Shown piece after piece: positions 45,680 through 54,690 of a DNA stretch of 64,000 nt (positions within the stretch are counted from its first letter, which is position 1; every line of letters starts with the position of its first letter). A program made the translations under genes and the position numbers. A model generated the notes under the pieces. That model was not told where the DNA came from. It saw only the letters and a list, made by a program, of their open reading frames with translations, and did not search any database. The stretch is from Pseudonocardia sp. T1-2H (lineage in GTDB: Bacteria; Actinomycetota; Actinomycetes; Mycobacteriales; Pseudonocardiaceae): contig NZ_JBBPCL010000001.1 of assembly GCF_038039215.1 (NCBI RefSeq), forward strand, positions 806,001-870,000. Reading direction: 5' to 3'.

Positions 45680-46182
45680 GCGGTGCTCCTGTCGAGCTGG
45701 TCCTGGAAGGCGGCGCGCCGGCGCGAGGCGCAGTCGTCGATCGCCTCGACGATGGTCTGATATCCGGTGCAGCGGCACAGGTTGGAGGCCACGACCTCGC
45801 GGATCTCCTCCTTCGTGGCCTCCGGCTCCTCGGCGAGGTAGCCCTCGGCGAGCATGAGCATCCCGGGCGTGCAGAAGCCGCACTGCAGCCCGTGGTGCTC
45901 GGAGAAGCACTGTTGGAGGTCGTTCAACGTCCCGTCCGGCTCCGCGAGCGACTCCACCGTCCGGATCTCCGAGCCCTCGACCTGCGCGGCGAACAGCAGG
46001 CAGGCCCGGGCCGGTGCGCCGTCGACGAGCACGGTGCAGGCGCCGCAGATCCCGTGCTCGCACCCGACGTGCGTGCCGGTCAGGCCCAGGTCGTGGCGCA
46101 GCACGTCCACGAGCGTGCGGCGGGGCTCGATCGCGAGATCGTGCCGCTCGCCGTTCACGGTCAGCTCGATCAGCTGGATCAT
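45676..46182 (-). CDS. nicotinate dehydrogenase small subunit, 2x[2Fe-2S]
   Basis: A 168-residue iron-sulfur subunit of a xanthine-dehydrogenase-type hydroxylase. The plant-type cluster ligands are Cys 41, Cys 46 and Cys 49 (CEHGICGACTVLVDG) plus a later Cys, and the second cluster uses CGFCTPGML and CRCTGYQ. It passes electrons from the Mo site to FAD. It overlaps the large subunit gene by four bases (ATGA). In the nic context, hydroxylation of nicotinate at C6 is the expected reaction. Confidence 0.92.
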   Translation of the reverse strand: MIQLIELTVNGERHDLAIEPRRTLVDVLRHDLGLTGTHVGCEHGICGACTVLVDGAPARACLLFAAQVEGSEIRTVESLAEPDGTLNDLQQCFSEHHGLQCGFCTPGMLMLAEGYLAEEPEATKEEIREVVASNLCRCTGYQTIVEAIDDCASRRRAAFQDQLDRSTA

Positions 46183-48542
46183 GCCTTCTCCAATGCCCTG
46201 AAGATCGCTTCCCGCGGGACCGGGGTGTCGTCGAGCTCGACCCCGGTGTGCCGCAACGCGTCGTTCACCGCGTTGAGGACCGCGGCGGGCGCCCCGATCG
46301 TGCCGCCCTCGCCGGCGCCCTTGGCGCCGCTCTCGGTGAACGCGCAGGGCGTCTCGAGGTGCTCGATCCGGACGTCCGGGATCTCCGCGGCCGTCGGGAC
46401 CTTGTACTCCATGAAGCTCGGCGCGAGCGGCTGGCCGGCGTCGTCGTAGGTGACCTGCTCGAACAGCGCCCCGGCGATGCCCTGCGCGATCCCGCCGCGG
46501 GCCTGCCCCTCGACGACCTGCGGGTGGATCGCCACGCCGCAGTCCTCGACGCAGACGTACCGAAGGATCTCGACGCCGCCCGTGCCCGGATCCAGCTCGA
46601 CGACCACGCCGTGGGTGGCGTTGGAGAAGGTCCCGTCGCCGCCGACGTCGAAGCTCGCGGTGGCCGAGAGGCCCGGCCCGACACCCTTGGGCAGCAGGTG
46701 CGCCTTCAGGTAGGCGACGTCGGCGATGTCGGCGAAGGACAGCGACCGGTCGCCGACGCGGACGCCGCCCGCCCCGTCGAGCTCGGCCGAGTCGACGTCG
46801 GCCTCCAGGAGGTGCGCCGCGATCTCCCGCAGCTGGTCGCCGAGCTTCACCGATGCCGCCGCCACCGCGCTGCCGCCGATGGTGATCGAGCGCGAGGCGA
46901 ACGAGCCCCAGCCGTAGGTGATCCGGTCCGTGTCGCCCTGCACGATCTTGACCCGGTCGTACGGGAGTCCCAGCCGGTCCGCGACGATCTGCGCCATCGT
47001 CGTCTCGTGGCTCTGCCCGTGGGAGAGCGTGCCGGTGGTCACCGAGACCGTGCCGTCGAGGTCCATCCGGATCTCGGAGATGTCGAAGCCGGGCACGACC
47101 TGCATCCTCCGCTGCGCGAACGCCCCCGAGCCGTAGCCGGTGCGCTCCGAGAAGCAGGAGAAGCCGATGCCGATCACCCGATTCTCCTCGGAGCGACGAG
47201 AGAACCAGCCCTCGTCGCGCAGGGTCTGCTCGCACAGGTCGAGCGACTCCAGGTAGGACCCCGGGTCGTAGGTGATGTTGTTGACGCCCTTGTAGGGGAA
47301 CACGGTGATCACGTTGCGGCGCCGCAGCTCCACGGCGTCGATCCCGAGCGCGCGGGCGGCCTTCTCGAAGACCCGCTCGACGACCATCACGTACTGCGGC
47401 CGGCTCACCCCGCGGTACGGCGCGGTCGGCGCCTTGTTCGTGGTGACCGCCCGCCCGCGCACCCGGTACGCGGGGAGCTTGTAGACGCCCGGCATCTCGG
47501 CCGAGGCCATCAACGGCTCGATCCCGGCCGTGAACGGGTAGCAGGAGTAGGCGCCCATGTCGCAGACGACGTCGGCGTCGAGCGCCAGGAACTCCCCCTC
47601 GGCGGAGAAGGCGGCCCTGACGGCGTAGCGCTGCTCGCGGGCGAGGAAGGCCGCGGTCAGCGCGTCGCGCCGGTCCTCGATCCACTTCACGGGCTTGCGG
47701 AGCCGCAGCGCGACCGCGGCCGCGGCGATCTCCTCGCGCCCGACCACGCACTTCTGCCCGAACCCGCCGCCCATGTCCGGCACGGTGACCCGGACCTGCT
47801 TCTCGTCCAGCCCGACGCACTGCGCCAGCACGGTCCGGACCTGGTGCGGGACCTGGGAACAGGTCTGCACGCGCAGCTGCTCGTCCCGGTCGTCCCAGTC
47901 GGCGACGACGCCGCGGGTCTCCAGCGGGAGCGCGTTCTGCCGTCCCGTCTTGGTATGCACCTCGACGACCGTGTGGGCCTCGTCGAAGATCGTGTCGATG
48001 CCTTCGGTGGCGAACAGCGAGACGTCGACCAGCGTGTTCCGCGGGGCCTCGGCGTGCACCAGGGGAGCGCCCTCGGCGAGCGCCGCGGTGTCCGAGACGA
48101 CGGGCTGCAGCGGCGCATACTCCACGATCGCGGCCTCGACCCCGTCCTCCACGGCGTAGGGATCGCGGGCGACGACGATCGCCACCGGCTCGCCGACGTA
48201 GCGCACCCGGTCGCGGGCCAGCACCGGCATCGCGGTGGGCACGAACTCGTGCGGCGGGCGGTCGAGCAGCGCGGTGACATCGCGCAGGTGCAGATCGGTG
48301 GCGCTGTAGGCGGCCACCACGCCCGGCACGGCCCGGACCTCGGAGAGGTCGACGGACACGATCTCCGCGTGCGCCTCGGTGCTGCGCACGAACTGGGCGT
48401 GCAGCATCCCGGGAAGGACGATGTCGTCGACGAACCGGCCGCGACCGGCCAGCAGCCGCGGGTCCTCGCGGCGCGGGACCGACGCCCCGACCCAGGTGCC
48501 GTCGCGCCGGAGGTGGGGGGTTCGCCGGGGTGGCTCAGCCAC
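46179..48542 (-). CDS. nicotinate dehydrogenase large subunit, molybdenum hydroxylase
   Basis: A 787-residue molybdopterin-cytosine-dinucleotide-type subunit holding the active site. MGGGFGQKCVVGREE binds the Mo cofactor, APYRGVSRPQ is a conserved substrate-site block, TGTLSHGQSHETTMAQIVAD follows, and GAKGAGEGGTIGAPA carries the catalytic glutamate. GTG 48542 (VAEPPRRTPHLRR) overlaps the medium subunit stop by eight bases. The xanthine-dehydrogenase-like three-subunit form differs from the two-subunit NicAB of Pseudomonas. Another purine- or aldehyde-type substrate is possible, but all neighbours are nicotinate enzymes. Confidence 0.9.
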   Translation of the reverse strand: MAEPPRRTPHLRRDGTWVGASVPRREDPRLLAGRGRFVDDIVLPGMLHAQFVRSTEAHAEIVSVDLSEVRAVPGVVAAYSATDLHLRDVTALLDRPPHEFVPTAMPVLARDRVRYVGEPVAIVVARDPYAVEDGVEAAIVEYAPLQPVVSDTAALAEGAPLVHAEAPRNTLVDVSLFATEGIDTIFDEAHTVVEVHTKTGRQNALPLETRGVVADWDDRDEQLRVQTCSQVPHQVRTVLAQCVGLDEKQVRVTVPDMGGGFGQKCVVGREEIAAAAVALRLRKPVKWIEDRRDALTAAFLAREQRYAVRAAFSAEGEFLALDADVVCDMGAYSCYPFTAGIEPLMASAEMPGVYKLPAYRVRGRAVTTNKAPTAPYRGVSRPQYVMVVERVFEKAARALGIDAVELRRRNVITVFPYKGVNNITYDPGSYLESLDLCEQTLRDEGWFSRRSEENRVIGIGFSCFSERTGYGSGAFAQRRMQVVPGFDISEIRMDLDGTVSVTTGTLSHGQSHETTMAQIVADRLGLPYDRVKIVQGDTDRITYGWGSFASRSITIGGSAVAAASVKLGDQLREIAAHLLEADVDSAELDGAGGVRVGDRSLSFADIADVAYLKAHLLPKGVGPGLSATASFDVGGDGTFSNATHGVVVELDPGTGGVEILRYVCVEDCGVAIHPQVVEGQARGGIAQGIAGALFEQVTYDDAGQPLAPSFMEYKVPTAAEIPDVRIEHLETPCAFTESGAKGAGEGGTIGAPAAVLNAVNDALRHTGVELDDTPVPREAIFRALEKA

Positions 48543-49314
48543 GGGAAGCCTCCTCTCGGGCCCGCTCGACCAGCGTGCGGACCAGGCCACGGCGGTAGTG
48601 CGCGCTGATCCCCGGCTCGTCCCGCAGCTCCAGGGCGCCCGCGATCTCCGCGGCCGTCCCGGCGCCCTCGACCAGCACCGGCGTGGGCGCGACACCGCCG
48701 AGCACGACCCGGTCCGTGTCCAGGTCGACGGCCGCGGCGACCAGCGCGAAGTCCCCGCGCCGGTCGGCGTACTCGGTCAACGCGGCGCGGGGCGCCGGGC
48801 GCGGGAAGACGATCTCGACGATCAGTTCGTCGGGCTCCAGGGCGGTGGTGAAGGGGCCCTGGAAGAAGTCGACCGCCCGGATCTCGCGGACCCCGGACGG
48901 GCTCTCCGCGAGGATCCGGGCGTCGAGCAGGACGGCGAGCAGGCACCACTCGGCCGTCGCGTCGGCGTGGGCGATGCTCCCGCCGACCGTCCCGCGGGTG
49001 CGGATGGGCAGGTGGCCCACCCATCGCATCGCGCGGGACAGCACCGCGAAGTCCCCGAGGTCCGCCTTCTCGACCGCGCGGTGCGTGACCAGCGCCCCGA
49101 GGTGCAGCGCGTCACCGTCGCGGCGGATCCCGGCGAGCCCCTCGACGTGCGTGATGTCGACCAGGTGCTCGGGCCGGGCGAGGCGGAAGTTCATCATCGC
49201 GACCAGGCTCTGGCCACCGGCGATGACCTTCGCGTCGTCGCCCAGCTCGGTGAGGAGCCCCACCGCGCCCGCCGTGGTGCGGGCGCGGTGGTAGGTGAAG
49301 GCGGCGGGCTTCAC
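48535..49314 (-). CDS. nicotinate dehydrogenase medium subunit, FAD-binding
   Basis: A 259-residue FAD subunit of the CoxM/XdhB type. KVIAGGQSLVAMMNFRLARP and RTRGTVGGSIAHADATAEW are the two FAD-binding motifs. It hands electrons from the Fe-S subunit to an acceptor. GTG 49314 overlaps the transporter stop by four bases (GTGA). It completes the three-subunit hydroxylase. Confidence 0.92.
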   Translation of the reverse strand: MKPAAFTYHRARTTAGAVGLLTELGDDAKVIAGGQSLVAMMNFRLARPEHLVDITHVEGLAGIRRDGDALHLGALVTHRAVEKADLGDFAVLSRAMRWVGHLPIRTRGTVGGSIAHADATAEWCLLAVLLDARILAESPSGVREIRAVDFFQGPFTTALEPDELIVEIVFPRPAPRAALTEYADRRGDFALVAAAVDLDTDRVVLGGVAPTPVLVEGAGTAAEIAGALELRDEPGISAHYRRGLVRTLVERAREEASRG

Positions 49315-50723
49315 GCCGAGCGGGCCGGCTGGGTGGTCGGCGCCTCGGCGCCCGTGACGTCCTCGGACCCGACGATCCGGTCGAGCTCGCGGCCCTTGGT
49401 CTCCGGCGCGGCGAGCGCCATGTAGAGCACCGCGCCGAGCACGACCACGCCCATCAGGGCGAACGTCAGCGGCAGGCCCAGGACCGGCCAGAGCAGGCTG
49501 CCGAAGATCAGCGGCACGAAACCGGTGACCGCGCGGCTCATCGACGAGGCCCAGCCGAAGCCGCTGGCGCGCAGCTCGGTCGGGTAGAGCTCCGAGACGT
49601 AGGCGTACATCACCGGGATCACCACGAGGGCGAAGAACCCGAAGACCGCGATCATCACGATGGCCGCCGTCGGCGAGCCCAGGACCAGGGAGAAGACCAG
49701 CAGGGACAGCGCGGCGAGCGGGGCCGCGATGCCGATGACCCACTTCCGGCCGACGATCTCGACCAGCATCACGGAGGTGAGGACGCCGAGGATGCCGACC
49801 GCGTTCATCACGGTCGTGGAGCCGAACGCGGCGACCTCGCCCATGCCCTGCGCCCGCAGGATCGACGGCATCCAGGACAGGGCGGCGTAGTAGACGACCA
49901 TCACCGAGATGAACAGCGCCCAGGCCACACCGGTGACCTTCGGGTTGAACGCCCAGACCAGCCGGAGTTGGTCGACGGCGGCGGAAAGGCCCTTCTTCCG
50001 CGACGCGGCGGCCTCGGGCACCACGGCAGGGATCTCGTAGGGCTCGGGCGTGGCGCCGGTCCGCGCCACCATGTCGTCGATGACGGCCCGGGCCTCGGCC
50101 TCGCGCCCGGTGCGGGCGAGGTAGATCGGCGACTCCGGCACGCCGCGGCGGATCCAGAACAGCAGGATCGCGGGCAGCACCATCAGCGCGAGCATCCAGC
50201 GCCAGTTGCCGGTGACCGGCACGAGGAACGTGGCGGTGACACCGGCGAGCGTGGTGCCGATCGGCCACCAGCCGTCCATCGCGGCGAGCACCCGGCCGCG
50301 CTGCTTGCGTGGCGAGAACTCGCTGACGATCGCATAGTCCACCGGGATGCAGCCGCCCAGGCCGACGCCGGCCAGGAAGCGCAGCACGAGGAAGACCTCC
50401 CAGCTCGGCGACAGCGCGCCCAGCACGGAGAACAGCGCGAAGATCATCAGGGTGATCGAGAAGGCCTTCTTGCGGCCCATCCGGTCCGCGATGGTGCCCC
50501 AGGCGATCGCGCCGACCGCCATGCCGATCAGGTTGGCCGTCGCGACGAGGCCGCGCTGGCCGGTGGAGAGCCCGAACTCGGTGCCGAGCAGCGGGGTGAG
50601 GAAGCCGTTGAGGGAGACGTCCCAGGCGTCGAACATGTACCCGAGACCGCCGATGACGAAGATCCGGCCCTGCACCCCCCACTTCCACGGGAGGTCCTGG
50701 ACGACCTGGTCGCCTGTACGCAT
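49311..50723 (-). CDS. MFS transporter, probable nicotinate uptake (NiaP-like)
   Basis: A 470-residue major-facilitator protein with 12 expected membrane helices. The loop-2 motif GTIADRMGRKKAF, the RGVPESPIYLARTGR stretch before the central loop, and SELYPTELRASGFGWASSMS in the second half are like the sugar-porter-related NiaP niacin carriers. FDAWDVSLNGFLTPLL in helix 1 also fits. It lies between nicC and the dehydrogenase genes, 20 bases from nicC. Related aromatic-acid carriers are an alternative. Confidence 0.85.
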   Translation of the reverse strand: MRTGDQVVQDLPWKWGVQGRIFVIGGLGYMFDAWDVSLNGFLTPLLGTEFGLSTGQRGLVATANLIGMAVGAIAWGTIADRMGRKKAFSITLMIFALFSVLGALSPSWEVFLVLRFLAGVGLGGCIPVDYAIVSEFSPRKQRGRVLAAMDGWWPIGTTLAGVTATFLVPVTGNWRWMLALMVLPAILLFWIRRGVPESPIYLARTGREAEARAVIDDMVARTGATPEPYEIPAVVPEAAASRKKGLSAAVDQLRLVWAFNPKVTGVAWALFISVMVVYYAALSWMPSILRAQGMGEVAAFGSTTVMNAVGILGVLTSVMLVEIVGRKWVIGIAAPLAALSLLVFSLVLGSPTAAIVMIAVFGFFALVVIPVMYAYVSELYPTELRASGFGWASSMSRAVTGFVPLIFGSLLWPVLGLPLTFALMGVVVLGAVLYMALAAPETKGRELDRIVGSEDVTGAEAPTTQPARSA

Positions 50724-50743
50724 GATCTGCTCCGGTTCTCGAC

Positions 50744-52009
50744 TCAGCGTGCGAACGGGTAGGAGTGGGACTCGGTGTCCGGGTCGTTCAGCGGCGAACC
50801 GCCCCAGAGCCAGTCGTAGGAGACGTCGGACTCGCCCCGGAAGTCGCGCAGGAGCGCGTCGCGTTCCTGCTGCTCCGGGCCGTCGGGCAGGTGGTAGAAG
50901 CGCATGTTCTCGAGTGACGCGTCCTGGACCATCCCGGCGTGGGTCGCCCGCCGGGAGACGTAGCGGATCAGCGCGCCGTCGATGCCGTCGCGGGTCACGG
51001 CGCCGAGCTCCTCGGCCAGGACCGCGGCGTCCTCCATGGCCTGGGAGGCGCCCTGGGCCTGGTAGGGGAGCATCGCGTGGCAGGCGTCGCCCAGCAGGGC
51101 CACCCGGCCGTCGACCCAGACCGGGTCGCGGCGGCGGCGGAACAGCGCCCACTTCGACGCGTCGCCCTCGGCCTTGGAGAGCATCGAGGCCACCCGGTCG
51201 TCCCAGCCGGGGAAGGCGTCGACGAGCTCGTCGGCGGTGGCGGGGACGGTCCAGGCGTCGGTGGTGTCCAGCGTGTTCGGCACGACCGCGACCACGTTGA
51301 GGTATTCCCCGCCGCGGATGAGGTAATGCACGAGGTGCCGGTCCGGCCCGTACCAGAGCGTGGAGTGGAAGCGATCCAGCAGGAAACGGGTCGCGGGGTC
51401 GGCGGCGATCTTGTCCCCGGGGATCAGCGCGCGATAGCACATCTCCCCGGAGAAGACGAGCGTGTCGTCGAAGCCTGCGGCGTCGCGGACCCTCGACCGG
51501 ATCCCGTCGGCACCGATCAGGACGTCGCCGGTGAACCGGCGGCCGTCCGCCGTGATCGCCACCGGCCGGGTGGGGTCGGTGCGGTCGATCTCGGCGACGC
51601 CGGAGGCGGTGTGCACCTCGGTGACCGGGCCGGGGCCGTCCGGATCGGTGCAGGCGTCGAGCAGGACCTTGTGCAGGTCGGCGCGGTGGTAGTGCCAGTA
51701 CGGGGCGCCGTACTCGCTTTTCACGCGGTCCGCCAGCGGGAGCGACGCGATGATGCTGCCGTCCTGCCAGCGGCGCCGGACCTGGTCGGTCGGCTCGGTG
51801 CGGATCGCCTCCATCTGCCTGCGCAGGCCGAGGCCGAAGAGGATCCGGCTCGCGTTCGGGGCGGTCTGGATGCCGGCGCCGACCTCGCCGAGCTGGTTCG
51901 CCTGCTCGAGGACGACGGTGCGCAGCCCCCGCCGCCGGAGCGCGAGCGCGGTGGTGAGACCTCCGAGCCCACCACCGACGACGGTGACGGTGAACGACTG
52001 GCTGGCCAC
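50744..52009 (-). CDS. nicC: 6-hydroxynicotinate 3-monooxygenase
   Basis: A 421-residue class A FAD monooxygenase that decarboxylates and hydroxylates 6-hydroxynicotinate to 2,5-dihydroxypyridine. VTVVGGGLGGLTTALALRRR binds FAD, LIGADGIRSRVR is the DG motif, and LLGDACHAMLPYQAQGASQA is the GD motif. GTG 52009 follows TGGGAGGG; the longer frame begins at a TTG. It is first in the minus-strand operon and has the shared nic promoter block. Salicylate-hydroxylase-like relatives exist, but context favours NicC. Confidence 0.9.
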   Translation of the reverse strand: MASQSFTVTVVGGGLGGLTTALALRRRGLRTVVLEQANQLGEVGAGIQTAPNASRILFGLGLRRQMEAIRTEPTDQVRRRWQDGSIIASLPLADRVKSEYGAPYWHYHRADLHKVLLDACTDPDGPGPVTEVHTASGVAEIDRTDPTRPVAITADGRRFTGDVLIGADGIRSRVRDAAGFDDTLVFSGEMCYRALIPGDKIAADPATRFLLDRFHSTLWYGPDRHLVHYLIRGGEYLNVVAVVPNTLDTTDAWTVPATADELVDAFPGWDDRVASMLSKAEGDASKWALFRRRRDPVWVDGRVALLGDACHAMLPYQAQGASQAMEDAAVLAEELGAVTRDGIDGALIRYVSRRATHAGMVQDASLENMRFYHLPDGPEQQERDALLRDFRGESDVSYDWLWGGSPLNDPDTESHSYPFAR

Positions 52010-52091
52010 GTGCCCTCCCAATGTTGATCCACACTGGACGGTGGGCCGCCGGGATCCGGCCGCTCAGGGCTCGCGTCGCACCGCCCGTCGG

Positions 52092-52137
52092 AGATAATCC
52101 GAACACTGACGATCCCGGAACGCAAGGGGTTCGGCAA
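52092..52137 (-). promoter_or_regulatory. nicC operon promoter with shared block
   Basis: Read on the minus strand: TTGCCG (52137-52132), 17 bases, GATCGT (52114-52109), then CAGTGTTCGGATTATCT to 52092. The spacing and sequence match the nicX promoter at 42176-42221, with one difference in the 23-base block. This links both transcripts to one regulator. Confidence 0.65.
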
Positions 52138-52190
52138 CCTGTAACGCGTCAGAAACCCGCGGGTCGGCAGTCCCGGTCGACCGAGTGGCA

Positions 52191-52212
52191 CATCCCGGTA
52201 GACCGGGATGTG
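52191..52212. promoter_or_regulatory. perfect inverted repeat between marR and nicC
   Basis: ACATCCCGGT, AG, ACCGGGATGT: ten-base arms with a two-base centre, 45 bases after the marR stop and about 55 bases upstream of the nicC -35. It could be a terminator hairpin or a MarR operator. The two-base loop favours a DNA-binding site. Confidence 0.55.
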
Positions 52213-52256
52213 GGGTTCGGACGAGGAGAAGCGCCGCTTCGCGGGGGAGGGGCGGG

Positions 52257-52736
52257 TCAGTCGTCGACGAGGGACTCCCAATGCTCCGCGATGCCGTTGA
52301 GCCTGGTCAGCAGCGCAGCCTCGGCGGACTTGCCGATGTCGCGCATGAGCAGCTCGTCGAGGTCGCGGGCACGCTTGTCGGCTTCGCGCAGCGAGGTGGT
52401 GCCCTCGTCGGTGAGGTGCAGCAACCGCTTGCGGCCGTCCTCCGGCGGGGTCACGCGGACGATGAGCCCGCGGTCCTCGAGTCGTCGCACGATGCTGGCC
52501 ATCGTCGACCGGTCGAGGGCGACGGCCCGGGCCAGCGACCCCTGCTCGACGCCGGGGTACGCGTCGACCGCGGTGAGCACGGCGAACTGCGGGCCGGTCA
52601 GGAGCGGGTCGACGTAGCGCACCCACGCGGCGGTGTAGGCGTGGTGCAGCCGCCGGGCGACGTACCCGGGCGCGGCCAACAGAGCCGCCGGCGCCGGCAG
52701 CTGCTCGGGTTCGGCCCGCACGCGCTTGTCGCCCAT
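52257..52736 (-). CDS. MarR-family transcriptional regulator
   Basis: A 159-residue MarR protein. The winged helix has GSLARAVALDRSTMASIVRR and the wing VTPPEDGRKRLLHLTDEG. In Pseudomonas the nic genes are controlled by the MarR protein NicR, so this is the probable regulator of the nicC and nicX promoters, with 6-hydroxynicotinate or a relative as inducer. That is by analogy. It lies upstream of nicC on the same strand. Confidence 0.88.
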   Translation of the reverse strand: MGDKRVRAEPEQLPAPAALLAAPGYVARRLHHAYTAAWVRYVDPLLTGPQFAVLTAVDAYPGVEQGSLARAVALDRSTMASIVRRLEDRGLIVRVTPPEDGRKRLLHLTDEGTTSLREADKRARDLDELLMRDIGKSAEAALLTRLNGIAEHWESLVDD

Positions 52737-52806
52737 GACTCCATTCGACCACGAGTCCTCGGCGGGGCTGCGTCATCCGGTCCCGTGACCACCGATCGAG
52801 GCCGGG

Positions 52807-53343
52807 TTAGCCCTGTGTCTGCGCGACCAATGGCGGGTCCTTCAACGCCACGGGCTCGCTGCGCTGGCCGCGCTCCGCGGCGGGCTTGGTGGCGATGCCG
52901 ATGAGCTGCCGGAACACCCAGATCAGACGGATCAGGCGGCCGGACGCGAAGATCAGCGTCCCCTCTGCGATCCACCGCATGCCGGCGGCCGACGTGCCGT
53001 CGCGGTCGAACACCTTGCACAGGATCAAGATGCCGAGTGCAGTGGCGAGACCACCGAGCGCCGACATCCACTGGGCATGGACCTGGTCGCCCGCGTAGGC
53101 CCGGAACTGGGTGATCCGCGGCCCGGAGAAGGCGAGGTAGCTCGCCAGCGCCGTCGCGGTGAAACCGAACAGCAGACCGGTGACGGCGATCATGTCCGTG
53201 TACAGGCTGAGCCGGTTGGTGAAGCCGGTGGTGCGGAGCACGTCGAACCGGCCCGTCGACCACGCGAGCGCGACGTGGCCGCTCGTGAGGAGCGCGGCGC
53301 ACGGCCAGTCGAGCCATCGGTACTCGACGAGCCGCTTTCCCAT
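52807..53343 (-). CDS. hypothetical membrane protein
   Basis: About 178 residues with four hydrophobic segments: PCAALLTSGHVALAW, IAVTGLLFGFTATALASYLA, LGGLATALGILILC and a weaker one near WIAEGTLIFASG. The C-terminal tail is charged. No known family is recognised. It follows the 305-residue gene by about 20 bases on the same strand, so the two are probably one transcript. ATG 53343 (MGKRLVEYRW) is my choice of start. Confidence 0.65.
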   Translation of the reverse strand: MGKRLVEYRWLDWPCAALLTSGHVALAWSTGRFDVLRTTGFTNRLSLYTDMIAVTGLLFGFTATALASYLAFSGPRITQFRAYAGDQVHAQWMSALGGLATALGILILCKVFDRDGTSAAGMRWIAEGTLIFASGRLIRLIWVFRQLIGIATKPAAERGQRSEPVALKDPPLVAQTQG

Positions 53344-53365
53344 CGCCCCCGCCACAGCCGAGAGA

Positions 53366-54283
53366 CTACGCGGAGGGACTGTCGGTTCGGGTGCCGTCGA
53401 GCGCGCTGAGGATGTCCTCGTACTGTTTGTCGTAGGCCTCCCTGATCGCCTCGCTCACCCGGGCGTTGCTCGGGCCTCCTCCGGCGCGGTCGATCTCGAC
53501 CTCGACCTCCTGGGCCACCGCCTGCGCGAGGAAGTCGAACGAGTCGGACCGGTCGTCCTCGATCCGCCGGTACTTGATGTTGGCGCGTTGCGCGCTGCCC
53601 AGGGCGTTCCTGGTGAACAGCTGCCGAAGCACGCCGAGCGCCCGGTCCGAGGTGTCCTCCGGGCCGTTCGGGGAGAACTTGAGGGCGAGCTCGACCGACA
53701 CGCCGGGAAGGTTCTGCTTGAAGGTCCTGATGGCGTCGGCGAGGAAGTTGGCCGGTCCGCCGACCTCCGCCGCGGTGTCCGCGTCGAGCTCGAGGTTGAT
53801 CCGGGTCAGCTTGCCGACGCCGGCGAGCGCCCGAAGTGCGTCCCTGTCGACGAGGGGACGGATCGTCATCTCCTCGTCGAACACCGCGGAGTTGAGGAAG
53901 TCCCGCAGCGACGCCGGCCCGGGTGACTGTCCGGTCTGCCTCATGATGCCGACGACGTTCCGCTCGAACAGGCCGACGTGGGTCGGCTCGGCGATGGTGT
54001 CGCCCTCGTCGAGCTCCAGGGCGCGATAGCGGCGGCCGTGCTCGATCCTCATCCGCACGTCGCGCGTGATGCGGTCGACGATGATCATGGGGCACTGCCG
54101 GGCCCGGCCGGCGCCTTGTGGCGTGTGGACGCTCCCGAGCAGTTCCAGCCGGGCGAGCCGCACGTAGGCGTCCTGGTCGGGAATGTTCGACACGAGGTCG
54201 AGCAGGCGTTCGATGTCCATGTCCGGCACCTGTTGCTCGTCCTTGGACAGCAGCTCGTAGAACCGGACGGTTGCCTTACCCAC
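53366..54283 (-). CDS. hypothetical protein, 305 residues
   Basis: GTG 54283 after GAGAGG gives VGKATVRFYELLSKDEQQVP. The protein is soluble, rich in charged residues, with a beta-type middle (MIIVDRITRDVRMRIEHGR, TIAEPTHVGLFERNVVGIMR). It somewhat resembles DUF6731-type proteins in size and start, but I cannot confirm that. A membrane protein follows it. A perfect LexA box lies 220 bases upstream, so it may be DNA-damage inducible. Function unknown. Confidence 0.65.
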   Translation of the reverse strand: MGKATVRFYELLSKDEQQVPDMDIERLLDLVSNIPDQDAYVRLARLELLGSVHTPQGAGRARQCPMIIVDRITRDVRMRIEHGRRYRALELDEGDTIAEPTHVGLFERNVVGIMRQTGQSPGPASLRDFLNSAVFDEEMTIRPLVDRDALRALAGVGKLTRINLELDADTAAEVGGPANFLADAIRTFKQNLPGVSVELALKFSPNGPEDTSDRALGVLRQLFTRNALGSAQRANIKYRRIEDDRSDSFDFLAQAVAQEVEVEIDRAGGGPSNARVSEAIREAYDKQYEDILSALDGTRTDSPSA

Positions 54284-54690
54284 GCTGACCTCTCGCTGCA
54301 CCACGACCGCGACTCGAACGGGCCGAGCCCGACCCCCGGCGCCGGGGCTGCACCCCCTTCCTGCGTGGCCCCGCGGTGACAGCCGAGGGCACGTCGACGG
54401 CACCACCAGCCGCTGCCCGTTGCCGAGCGCGGGCGGTAGACGGTCGCGTCGCCGGGTCTTCCCCACCTCGGCGCCGCGACCGAGGCCACAGACTACCACC
54501 TGGATCGAACATATGTTCGACAGCGGTGGATGATCGTTCTGGTTCTGCCGTTCCGAGCACGAGATCCTCGGCGTCGTCCTGACCGAGCAGGACCGGCGGG
54601 AAACAAGGCTTACGGCCCCGCGTCGGGGGTACCTCGCACGGCAGCAGACAGTCGACGACGTCCCTGACGGGCCGGAGATGGTGACGTGAC
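54284..54690. other. intergenic between divergent genes, holds LexA box
   Basis: No gene seen in this 400-base divergent region. Apart from the LexA box at 54505, nothing stands out. Confidence 0.5.
54505..54520. promoter_or_regulatory. LexA (SOS) box
   Basis: TCGAACATATGTTCGA is a perfect palindrome and fits the actinobacterial LexA consensus TCGAAC-N4-GTTCGA. It lies between the divergent 305-residue gene (start 54283) and the DJ-1/PfpI gene (start 54691), so either could be induced on DNA damage. Confidence 0.75.

Noticed and set aside
46014..48608. 864-codon plus-strand frame opposite the molybdenum subunit
   Set aside because: Antisense to a clear molybdenum hydroxylase gene; composition is that of a shadow frame.
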